A stretch of DNA of 64,000 nucleotides, taken from contig JACQOE010000063.1 in NCBI GenBank assembly GCA_016202695.1, forward strand, positions 1-64,000, given 5' to 3'. Shown here piece after piece: positions 56,093 to 64,000 of this stretch. The position numbers were made by a program, and so were the translations under genes. The stretch's first letter is position 1. Each line of letters begins with the position of its first letter. Below the pieces are notes generated by a model. The model made no database searches. It worked only from the letters and a program-made list of their open reading frames with translations, and was not told the origin of the DNA. Source of the stretch: Pseudomonadota bacterium. Lineage in GTDB: Bacteria > Pseudomonadota > Alphaproteobacteria > JACQOE01.

Positions 56093-57717
56093 CCACGGGC
56101 CGCGACGCGCTCACCGTGCTCGACTGCACCTTCCGCGACGGCGGCTACTACAACGACTGGGACTTCCCGCCCGACCTCGTCGGCGAGTACCTGTCGGCGG
56201 TGACGACGGCCGGGATCGACGCGGTCGAAATCGGCTTCCGCTTTACCCCCAAGGAGCGGTTCTACGGCGCCTTCGCCTACTCCACCGATGCCATGCTGGC
56301 GACGCTGCCGCTCCCCGCCGGCGTGACCCTGGGCGTGATGTGCAACGCCAAGGACCTGCTTGTCTATCCTGGCGGCGGCGAGGCCGCGGTCGAGGCCCTT
56401 TTCGCCCCCGCCGGCGACAGCCCGCTCGAGCTGGTGCGCGTCGCCGCCCACTTCGCCGAGGCGCCCAAGCTGGGCCCCGCCCTCGCCCGGCTCAAGGCCA
56501 AGGGCTACGCGGTCGGGCTCAACCTCATGCAGGCGGGCGGCAAGACCGCCGAGGAGTTGGGCAGGCTGGCCCAGACGGCGAGCGGCTGGGGCTGCGTCGA
56601 CGTGCTCTACTTCGGCGACTCGCTCGGCAGCATGGACCCGCCGATGATCGCCGCCACCATCGCCGCGCTCCGCCGCGGCTGGGCGGGGCCGGTCGGCGTC
56701 CACACCCACAACAACATGGGCCTCGGGCTCGCCAACAGCCTGGCCGCGATCGCGGCCGGGGCGACCTGGATCGACGGCACCATCACCGGCATGGGCCGCG
56801 GCGCCGGCAACACGCGGATGGAGTTCCTGCTCCTCGAACTGGCGCGGAAGGGGCTCGCCCGCGTCCGCCCCGAGGCGCTCTTCCGCCTCGTCTGCGAGCG
56901 CTTCGAGCCGATGCAGGCGCGCTACGGCTGGGGGCCGAACCTCTTCTACTACCTCGCCGGCCTCTACGGCATCCACCCGACCTACGTCCAGCAGATGTCG
57001 GCCGACGGCCGCTACGAGGCCCCCGACATCCTGGCCGTGATCGAGGCGCTGAGGCGATCGGGCGGCGCCTCCTTCAGCGGCGACTCATTGCGCAACGCCG
57101 TCGCCGCCAGCTACCGCGAGCCGGCCGGCGCATGGTCGGCCGCCGGCTGGGCCGACGGGCGCCCGCTGCTCGCGGTCGCCGCCGGGCCGGGCGCGGCCCG
57201 CCACCGCGAGGCGCTGCTTGCCTACATCCGCCGCGCCGATCCGGTGGTGGTGGCGCTCAACCACGTGCCGACGCTTCCCCCCGAGGCGGTCACCGCCTAC
57301 GCCGCCTGCCATCCCACCCGGCTCCTCTCCAACGCCCCCCTCTACCGCCGGCTCGGGCGCCCGGTGATCCTGCCGGCGCGGGGCGCGCCGGCGGGCGTGG
57401 TCGAGGCCCTCGCCGGCGTCGAGGTGCTGGACTACGGGATGGCGGTGGCCGAGGGCCGCTTTGAGGTCGGCGCCACCGGGTGCACCGTGCCGGCGCCGCT
57501 GGTGGCCGCCTACGTGCTGGCGCTCGCCGCCGCCGCCGGGGCGAGGAAGGTGCTGCTCGCCGGCTTCGACGGCTACGGCGCCAACGACCCGCGCAACCAG
57601 GAGATGGCGGAAGTGATCGCGCTCTTCCGCAAGGCCGCGCCCGGACTCCCGCTGGCCGCGGTCACGCCCTCGGCCCACCGCCTCGCCCAGAGCTCGATCT
57701 ACCTGCCGGAGCCGTGA
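56089..57717 (+). CDS. HMGL-type (DRE-TIM) aldolase fused to a C-terminal Rossmann-like domain
   Basis: LTVLDCTFRDGGYYNDWDFPPDLVGEYLSAVTTAGIDAVEIGFR...VGVHTHNNMGLGLANSLAAIAAGATWIDGTITGMGRGAGNTRMEFLLLEL; C-terminal ~180 aa ends GARKVLLAGFDGYGANDPRNQEM. Confidence 0.88.
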   Translation: MTTGRDALTVLDCTFRDGGYYNDWDFPPDLVGEYLSAVTTAGIDAVEIGFRFTPKERFYGAFAYSTDAMLATLPLPAGVTLGVMCNAKDLLVYPGGGEAAVEALFAPAGDSPLELVRVAAHFAEAPKLGPALARLKAKGYAVGLNLMQAGGKTAEELGRLAQTASGWGCVDVLYFGDSLGSMDPPMIAATIAALRRGWAGPVGVHTHNNMGLGLANSLAAIAAGATWIDGTITGMGRGAGNTRMEFLLLELARKGLARVRPEALFRLVCERFEPMQARYGWGPNLFYYLAGLYGIHPTYVQQMSADGRYEAPDILAVIEALRRSGGASFSGDSLRNAVAASYREPAGAWSAAGWADGRPLLAVAAGPGAARHREALLAYIRRADPVVVALNHVPTLPPEAVTAYAACHPTRLLSNAPLYRRLGRPVILPARGAPAGVVEALAGVEVLDYGMAVAEGRFEVGATGCTVPAPLVAAYVLALAAAAGARKVLLAGFDGYGANDPRNQEMAEVIALFRKAAPGLPLAAVTPSAHRLAQSSIYLPEP

Positions 57718-57720
57718 GGA

Positions 57721-58449
57721 ATGCGGCCCGCGATCGTCATCCCCGCCCGCTACGCCTCGAGCCGCTTCGAGGGCAAGCCGCTGGCGATGATCGCCGGGCG
57801 GCCGATGATCGCGCGCGTCTTCGAGCGTTGTGCCGCCGCGCTCTCGCCCGAGCGCACCTTCGTCGCCACCGACGACGAGCGGATCGCCGCCTGCTGCCGG
57901 GCCGAGGGTATCCGGGTGGTGATGACCGCGAGCGACTGCCTCACCGGCACCGACCGGGTCCACCAGGCATCGCTCCAGATTCCCGGCGACCTCTTCGTCA
58001 ACGTCCAGGGCGACGAGCCGCTGATCGAGCCCGGCGACGTGCGCGCCGTGATCGAGGCGGCCGAGCGGGAGCCGGGCACGGTGGTCAACGCCATGTGCGC
58101 GATCACCGAGGAGGCGGACTTCCGGAGCCCCAACGTGCCCAAGGTGGCGGCCGCGCCCGACGGGCGGCTCCTCTACATGAGCCGGGCGCCGATCCCCACC
58201 GACAAGCGCCACCGCTTCCGCGGGGCGATGAAGCAGGTCTGCATCTACGCCTTCCCGCGCGCCGCGCTCGAGCTGTTCGCGCGCGCCGGGCGGAAGACGC
58301 CGATCGAGGAGATCGAGGACATCGAGATCCTCCGCCTCCTCGAGCTCGGGCACGAGGTCCGCATGGTGCCGGTCTCGGGGGCCTCGATCGCGGTCGACGT
58401 GCCGGCGGACGTGGCCAGGGTGGAGGCGGTGCTGCATGCGCGCGCTTAG
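57721..58449 (+). CDS. 3-deoxy-manno-octulosonate cytidylyltransferase-like (KdsB)
   Basis: AIVIPARYASSRFEGKPLAMIAGRPMIARVFERC...VVMTASDCLTGTDRVHQASLQIPGDLFVNVQGDEPLIEP...EDIEILRLLELGHEVRMVPV. Confidence 0.93.
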   Translation: MRPAIVIPARYASSRFEGKPLAMIAGRPMIARVFERCAAALSPERTFVATDDERIAACCRAEGIRVVMTASDCLTGTDRVHQASLQIPGDLFVNVQGDEPLIEPGDVRAVIEAAEREPGTVVNAMCAITEEADFRSPNVPKVAAAPDGRLLYMSRAPIPTDKRHRFRGAMKQVCIYAFPRAALELFARAGRKTPIEEIEDIEILRLLELGHEVRMVPVSGASIAVDVPADVARVEAVLHARA

Positions 58450-59110
58450 CGCCTACGGCCTCGCCGTCTTCGACTGCGACGGCGTGGTGCTCGATTCCAA
58501 CCGCCTCAAGTCGGAGGCTCTGGCCAAGGCGCTGGCCGACGAGCCGGCGGAGCGGGTCGCGGCCTTCGTCCGCTACCACCAGGCCACCGGCGGCGTCTCG
58601 CGCTACGAGAAGTTCCGTCACTATTACGCGGTGATGAGCCCGCGCGCCGACGTGCAGGCGGCGGTCGACGGGGCGCTGGCGCGGCTTGCCGGCATCCTCC
58701 GCGACGAGCTGGTCCGCTGCCCCGAGGTCCCGGGGGTGCGGCGCGCGCTCGAGCGGCTGCGAGCCGCGGGCGTCCCCTGCGCTGTCAACTCGGGCGGCGA
58801 CGAGGCGGAGCTTCTCGCCGCCTTTCCCCGGCGCGGGCTCGACGCCTACTTCGCCGCCGTCCTGGGGAGCCCGCGGACCAAGGCCGAGAACATGGAGCGC
58901 CTGCGCGAAAAGGGGCTGTTGCGCCTCCCCGGCCTCTACTTCGGCGATGCCAGGAAGGACATGGAGACGGCCGAGGCCTACGGGTTCGACTTCGTTTTCG
59001 TCTCGGCGCGCTCGGACTGGGCCGACGGCGCCGAGGCGGCGCGGGCGCGCGGCCATGGCGCCATCGCCGACTTCGACGAGCTCCTCGCGCGCGCGGAGGG
59101 CGGCGGATGA
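58436..59110 (+). CDS. HAD-superfamily phosphatase
   Basis: LAVFDCDGVVLDSNRLKSEALAKALADEP...VPCAVNSGGDEAELLAAFP...GLYFGDARKDMETAEAYGFDFVFVSARSDW. Confidence 0.9.
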   Translation: MRALSAYGLAVFDCDGVVLDSNRLKSEALAKALADEPAERVAAFVRYHQATGGVSRYEKFRHYYAVMSPRADVQAAVDGALARLAGILRDELVRCPEVPGVRRALERLRAAGVPCAVNSGGDEAELLAAFPRRGLDAYFAAVLGSPRTKAENMERLREKGLLRLPGLYFGDARKDMETAEAYGFDFVFVSARSDWADGAEAARARGHGAIADFDELLARAEGGG

Positions 59111-60984
59111 TCGTGCTCCTCGACGGGGTGGCGCGCTGGCACGGGGCGCAGGCCGAGCACGTGATCCACTGGTCGCGGGTCGACGTGGAGGGGCGCGACA
59201 TCTCGCTTCCCGTCGAGACCGACCGGCGGGTCGAGCGCATCCGCGACGAGTACCTCACCTGGGTGCGCGCCTTCGGCGAGACGCCGGTCGAGGGCAGGCC
59301 GCTCAAGGACCACGTCATCCTCGCCCCCGGGCTCTCGCTGTGGTGGATGACGCTTCTCGCCGAGAAGAGCCCGATGAAGTCGCCGGTCATCTGGCAGGTG
59401 TTCAAGCTCCGGGCACTGGAGCTGGTGACCGAGACCATGGGCATGCTCGCCTTCGTCTACTGCGGGCCGAACCCCCTCCTGGCGGCGATCTTCAGGCGCT
59501 GGTGCGAGCAGGGCGGGCGCGCCTTCAGCTGGGAGCGCCGCGGGCGACGGCCGCGGGGCGACGGCCGCGTCAGCCTGGGGCGGCGGGTGAGCCGGCTGCC
59601 GCACCGGCTGCAGGGCCTGATCTGGGTCTGGCACAGCTGGTGGCGGCGCTGGCGGCGTATCCCCCGCCGGCGGACCGAGCCGGTCGTCGGCCCCACCCTC
59701 GTCACCTACGTCCCCAACCTCGACCTCGAGGCGCTGAAGGCGGGTCGCTTCCGCTCGCACTACTGGAACGGCCTGCACGAGGTGCTGGAGAAGCGCGCGA
59801 GCGGGGTGAACTGGGTGTGGCTGTATACGCCGACATCCCAGCTCTCGCTCCGCGGCACGGTCCGCGCCTGCCGGCGGCTCAACCGCAAGGGCGGGCGCGA
59901 CCGCTTCTTCATGCTCGAGGAATTCCTGCCGGCGCGGGCGCCGTGGGCGATCTCGCGCCGGTTCTGGCGCCTGAGCGGCGAGGGGCGGCGCTTGGGCGCG
60001 CGCCCGCTTCGCTTCCGGCTCGGGGATTCGCGGATCGACTTCGAGCCGCTGATGGCCCACGACTGGGCGGCCTCGCTCTACGGCATCGCCGCCGCCGAGG
60101 CGGTCGCTTACGCTGCCATGTTCGAGCGTCTTGCGGTCCGGCTGCCGGCCCGGCCCTGGGGCTGCTACCTGTGGGAGAACCAGCCCTGGGAGCAGGCGTT
60201 GGTCGCGGCCTGGAGGCGCGATCCCAAGGCCAGCGTGATCGCCAACGAGCACGACGTCTTGAAGCCGCTCAATCTCCGCCTCTTCGCCGATCCGCCGACC
60301 TACGAGGACACCGGCCCCTCGGCGCCGCCGCTGCCGCACCTGCTGGCGGTGAACGGGGCGCACGCCGAACGGCACCTGGCGCGCGCGGGTTTCCCGGCCA
60401 AGCGGATGGTGGCCACCGAGGCGCTCCGCTTTCAGACGCTCGCCGCCGCCAAGCCGGCGCCCGAGCAGCCCGCGGCACGGACGCTCCTTCTCGTCACCGG
60501 CTACCTCGAGGGCGAGACCCGCTTCCAGCTTCGTCTGGTGGCTTCGGCGGCGCGCCTCGGCGGCCTCCGCTTCTTCGAGCGGGTGCTGGTCAAGGGCCAC
60601 CCCTTCCTGCCGGTGAAGCCGATCATCGAGTCGATGCGCATGCCCTTCAATTACGAGGTTTCCGCCCGGCCGCTTACCGAACTGTTCCCGCTCGCCGCGG
60701 TGGCGGTGATGGCGAACTCGACCGGGGCGGTGCTCGACGCCGCCTTCGCCGGCGTCTCGGTAGTGGTGTGCGATGCGCTCGACGGCTTCGACTTCTCGCC
60801 GCTTCGCGGGCTGGAGCAGGTGCGCAAGGTGGCCAACGGCCACGATCTCGTCGAGGCATTGAAGGCGCCGCTCCGCGTGGTGCTGCCCGACGACTTCTTC
60901 CACCTCGATCCCGAGCTTGGGCGCTGGCGGCGGCTGATCGAGGCGCTCGATTCCGTCGCCGCCGAGACGGAGGCGCGGCCATGA
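59107..60984 (+). CDS. Surface-carbohydrate biosynthesis protein (TIGR04326-like by recall)
   Basis: LAPGLSLWWMTLLAEKSPMKSPVIWQVFKLRALEL...GCYLWENQPWEQALVAAWRRDPKASVIANEHDVLKPLNLRLFADP. Family name from memory. Confidence 0.65.
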   Translation: MIVLLDGVARWHGAQAEHVIHWSRVDVEGRDISLPVETDRRVERIRDEYLTWVRAFGETPVEGRPLKDHVILAPGLSLWWMTLLAEKSPMKSPVIWQVFKLRALELVTETMGMLAFVYCGPNPLLAAIFRRWCEQGGRAFSWERRGRRPRGDGRVSLGRRVSRLPHRLQGLIWVWHSWWRRWRRIPRRRTEPVVGPTLVTYVPNLDLEALKAGRFRSHYWNGLHEVLEKRASGVNWVWLYTPTSQLSLRGTVRACRRLNRKGGRDRFFMLEEFLPARAPWAISRRFWRLSGEGRRLGARPLRFRLGDSRIDFEPLMAHDWAASLYGIAAAEAVAYAAMFERLAVRLPARPWGCYLWENQPWEQALVAAWRRDPKASVIANEHDVLKPLNLRLFADPPTYEDTGPSAPPLPHLLAVNGAHAERHLARAGFPAKRMVATEALRFQTLAAAKPAPEQPAARTLLLVTGYLEGETRFQLRLVASAARLGGLRFFERVLVKGHPFLPVKPIIESMRMPFNYEVSARPLTELFPLAAVAVMANSTGAVLDAAFAGVSVVVCDALDGFDFSPLRGLEQVRKVANGHDLVEALKAPLRVVLPDDFFHLDPELGRWRRLIEALDSVAAETEARP

Positions 60985-61766
60985 AGGTGGTCATCCTCTG
61001 CGGCGGGCGCGGCACCCGCATCCGCAGCGTCGCCGAGGACATCCCCAAGCCGATGGTCACGATCGGCGGCTTTCCCATCCTCTGGCACATCATGAAGTAC
61101 TACGCCCACTGGGGGCACGCCGACTTCGTCCTCTGCCTCGGCTACAAGGGCGAGGCGATCAAGGACTTCTTCCTCAACTACCGGGCCCGGATCAGCGACT
61201 TCACCATCGATCTGGGGCGCCCCGACGGCCTCGCCTTCCATAACAGCCACGGCGAGGCGGACTGGCGGGTGACCTGCGCCGAGACCGGCCTCGACACCCT
61301 CACCGGGTCGCGGCTCAAGCGGGTCGAGCGCTACGTCGGCGCAGACGAGGATTTCCTCCTCACCTACGGTGACGGGGTCGGCGACGTCGACCTCGACGCG
61401 CTGGTGGACTTCCACCGCTCCCACGGCCGGATCATGACCGTGAGCGCGGTCCGTCCGCCGGGGCGCTTCGGCGAGCTCCTCCACGAGGCCGACGGTCGGG
61501 TGAGCGAGTTCAACGAGAAGCCGCAGGCCGCGGGCGGGCGCATCTCGGGTGGGTTCTTCGTCTGCCGGCGTGGGCTGTTCGACTATCTCGACGCCGGGCG
61601 CGAGGACGAGATGCTGGAGCTCGGCCCGATGCGCAAGCTGGTCCGCGACGGCGAGATGATGGCCTACCTGCACGACGGCTTCTGGCAGCCGATGGACACC
61701 TACCGCGACTGGCAGCTCTTGGCCGGGCTGGTCGAGAAGGGGCGCGCCCCGTGGATGGTGTGGTGA
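60981..61766 (+). CDS. rfbF: Glucose-1-phosphate cytidylyltransferase
   Basis: MKVVILCGGRGTRIRSVAEDIPKPMVTIGGFPILWHIMKYYAHWGHADFVLCLGYKGEAIKDFFLNY...GFWQPMDTYRDWQLL. Confidence 0.96.
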   Translation: MKVVILCGGRGTRIRSVAEDIPKPMVTIGGFPILWHIMKYYAHWGHADFVLCLGYKGEAIKDFFLNYRARISDFTIDLGRPDGLAFHNSHGEADWRVTCAETGLDTLTGSRLKRVERYVGADEDFLLTYGDGVGDVDLDALVDFHRSHGRIMTVSAVRPPGRFGELLHEADGRVSEFNEKPQAAGGRISGGFFVCRRGLFDYLDAGREDEMLELGPMRKLVRDGEMMAYLHDGFWQPMDTYRDWQLLAGLVEKGRAPWMVW

Positions 61767-62854
61767 GGGGCGCGCTCGCCCGCGAGCTGGGGGCGGCCTA
61801 CCGGGGCCGGCGGGTGCTGGTGACCGGCGAGACCGGCTTCAAGGGAGGCTGGCTCGCGGCTTGGCTCCTCGACCTCGGCGCCGAGGTCCACGGCTTCGCG
61901 CTCCCGCCCGAGGCCGACCAGCCGCTTTTCGGCCAGCTCGGGCTGGCGCGGCGCCTCGGTCATCGCGACGGCGACGTGCGCGACAGCGGGGCGCTGGCCC
62001 GCGCCTTCGCCGAGGCGAGGCCGGAGGTGGTGTTCCACCTCGCCGCCCAGTCGCTGGTGCTCCGGGGCTACGCCGAGCCGCGCGCCACCTTCGAGACCAA
62101 CGTCGGCGGCGCAGTCAACCTGCTGGAGGCGGCGCGGCGATCGCCCGGCCTCAAGGCCCTGGTCTTCGTCACCTCCGACAAGTGCTACCTCAACCGCGAG
62201 ACCGGGGCCGCCTACCGCGAGGACGATCCCTTGGGCGGGCGCGATCCCTACGGCGCCTCCAAGGCCGCGGCCGAGATGGTGTTCGCCGCCTACCGCGCGA
62301 GCTTCTTCGCCGGGGCAGACGCGCCCGGGCTTGCCAGCGCCCGGGCGGGGAATGTGATCGGCGGCGGCGACATGGCCGCGGACCGCATCCTCCCCGACTG
62401 CGTGCGTGCGTTCCGGACCGGCGCGCCAGTCCGGCTCCGCCGGCCCCGGGCGCGCAGGCCCTGGCAGCACGTGCTCGACCCCCTTGCCGGATATCTGGTC
62501 CTGGGGGCGCGGCTGATGGCCGGGGCGAATGCGGGCGGGGCGTGGAACTTCGGCCCCGAGCCCGGATCGGCGCGGAGCGTGGCCGAGCTCGCCCGCGCCT
62601 TCGCCGCCGCCTGGGGCCGCGATCCCGACTCCTCGGTGATCGAGGCGCCGGAGGCGGGGGCACCGCACGAAGCGACGCTCCTCTCTCTCGACAGCGCCAA
62701 GGCGCGCTCGCGACTCGGCTGGCGGCCCCGCTGGGGGTTCGACGAGGCGGTTCGGCGCGCCGCCCGCTGGTACAAGACGGTCGACGGGGGCGCCGATCCG
62801 GCGGCCGCAACCGCGGCGGAGATCCACGACTACATGCGGGAGAGCGATGATTGA
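61751..62854 (+). CDS. rfbG: CDP-glucose 4,6-dehydratase
   Basis: RRVLVTGETGFKGGWLAAWLLDLGAEVHGFALPPE...VFVTSDKCYLNRE...GRDPYGASKAAAEMV. Start approximate. Confidence 0.95.
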   Translation: MDGVVRGALARELGAAYRGRRVLVTGETGFKGGWLAAWLLDLGAEVHGFALPPEADQPLFGQLGLARRLGHRDGDVRDSGALARAFAEARPEVVFHLAAQSLVLRGYAEPRATFETNVGGAVNLLEAARRSPGLKALVFVTSDKCYLNRETGAAYREDDPLGGRDPYGASKAAAEMVFAAYRASFFAGADAPGLASARAGNVIGGGDMAADRILPDCVRAFRTGAPVRLRRPRARRPWQHVLDPLAGYLVLGARLMAGANAGGAWNFGPEPGSARSVAELARAFAAAWGRDPDSSVIEAPEAGAPHEATLLSLDSAKARSRLGWRPRWGFDEAVRRAARWYKTVDGGADPAAATAAEIHDYMRESDD

Positions 62855-63296
62855 CGGCGTGATCGTCACCCCCTTGCGGCAGATCCACGACGAGCGCGGC
62901 AAGGTGATGCACATGCTGCGGGCCGATCAGCCCCAGTTCGCGGGCTTTGGCGAAATCTACTTCTCGACCGTCTGGCCCGGGGCGATCAAGGGCTGGCACC
63001 TCCATCGGCGGATGGTGCTGAGCTACGCGGTGCCCGTCGGGCTGATCAAGCTCGTGCTCTACGACGAGCGCGAGGAAAGCGCGAGCCGCGGCGCGCTGAT
63101 GGAGCTGTTCCTCGGCCCCGAGTCCTACTCGCTCGTCACCATCCCGCCCCTGGTGTGGAACGGATTCAAGGGGCTGGGGAGCGGGCAGTCGGTCGTCGCC
63201 AACTGCGCCTCGATCCCCCACGACCCGGACGAGATCGAGCGCCGCGACCCCTTCGATCCCCGCATCCCCTACGACTGGGCGATCAAGCACCGGTAG
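62847..63296 (+). CDS. dTDP-4-dehydrorhamnose 3,5-epimerase-like protein
   Basis: VTPLRQIHDERGKVMHMLRADQPQFAGFGEIYFSTVWPGAIKGWHLHRRMVLSYAVPVG. Confidence 0.9.
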   Translation: MIDGVIVTPLRQIHDERGKVMHMLRADQPQFAGFGEIYFSTVWPGAIKGWHLHRRMVLSYAVPVGLIKLVLYDEREESASRGALMELFLGPESYSLVTIPPLVWNGFKGLGSGQSVVANCASIPHDPDEIERRDPFDPRIPYDWAIKHR

Positions 63297-63301
63297 GCGC
63301 C

Positions 63302-64000
63302 GTGGCCGCGACCGTCATCGTCACCGGCGCCTCGAGCTTCGTCGGCCACCACCTCGCCCGCGCCTTCGCCGGCGCCGGCCATCGGGTGGTGGCGACCCGC
63401 TCGCGCCCGCTTGCCGGCTACGAGGGCGTCCGCCGCGCGCGGTTTGCGGCGCTGGGCGACGGAGTGGAGCAGATCGAGGCCGATCTTCGCGACGGCGCCG
63501 CGCTTGCCCGCCTCGTCGCGCGCGAGGCGCCGGGGGTGGTGGTACACCATGCCGGCTACGCGACCGACTACGCCAGCCCCGACTACGACCTCGCCGCCTC
63601 GCTGGCGGTGAACGTGGCGCCGCTCGTCCACCTCTACCGGGCGCTGGCCGGATCGGACGCACGGGTGATCGTGACCGGAAGCTCGATGGAGTACGCGGCC
63701 TCCGACTCAGCGAATCGTGAGGAGGACGCCACCATCCCCGACACGCCCTATGGCCTGTCCAAGCTCGCCGAGACGCTGGCCGCGCGCGTGCTCGCGCTCC
63801 GCTTCGGCGTGCGCACCCGCGTCGGGCGGCTCTACATCCCCTTCGGGCCGCGCGATCAGCCGGGGAAACTCCTTCCCTCGGTGCTCGCCGCGCTCCGCGC
63901 CGGGAAACCGGTGGACCTCTCCCCGTGCGAGCAGCGGCGCGACTTCCTCGGCGTCGCCGACGTGGCCGACGCCTGGCTCCGCATGGCGGGCGATGAAACG
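63302..64000 (+). CDS. NAD-dependent epimerase/dehydratase (SDR), 3' end beyond window
   Basis: Hand translation from GTG 63302: VAATVIVTGASSFVGHHLARAFAGAGHRVVATRSRPL...VIVTGSSMEYAAS...TPYGLSKLAETLAARVLALRFG...RRDFLGVADVADAWLRM. Open to the window edge; absent from the ORF track. Confidence 0.88.
   Translation, partial: MAATVIVTGASSFVGHHLARAFAGAGHRVVATRSRPLAGYEGVRRARFAALGDGVEQIEADLRDGAALARLVAREAPGVVVHHAGYATDYASPDYDLAASLAVNVAPLVHLYRALAGSDARVIVTGSSMEYAASDSANREEDATIPDTPYGLSKLAETLAARVLALRFGVRTRVGRLYIPFGPRDQPGKLLPSVLAALRAGKPVDLSPCEQRRDFLGVADVADAWLRMAGDET

Overview
GC-rich alphaproteobacterial-looking window (my guess: Rhodospirillales-like; taxonomy not tested). Four parts. (1) 1-2611: end of an integrated element on the minus strand, with a Prim-Pol/AAA primase-helicase missing from the ORF track and an excisionase-like HTH gene. 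It abuts a comM gene broken at 2611/2612. (2) 2612-25097: mostly housekeeping (gshB, SirB1-like, BON lipoprotein, yraN, rsmI, LpoA-like, purC, prolyl-tRNA editing protein, thioredoxin, Lon-substrate-binding-domain protein, Trm112-like, DUF971, purH, tRNA-Gly). It carries two copies of a ~270-bp inverted-repeat element. A 15.2-20.3 kb accessory patch sits inside it, holding HicAB, a DnaQ exonuclease that appears to have lost its BRCT domain, an IS21 istA remnant and two trypsin-like proteases. (3) 25171-41521: minus-strand polysaccharide/O-antigen genes. (4) 41722-64000: plus-strand surface-glycan genes, including an unusual set: HMGL-type aldolase, KdsB-like, HAD phosphatase, two NeuA-like cytidylyltransferases, a shrunken NeuB/SAF protein, HisF/HisH and a CBS-nucleotidyltransferase. 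This set may be a non-canonical ulosonic-acid pathway. All calls come from reading motifs and translations; no database search was run.
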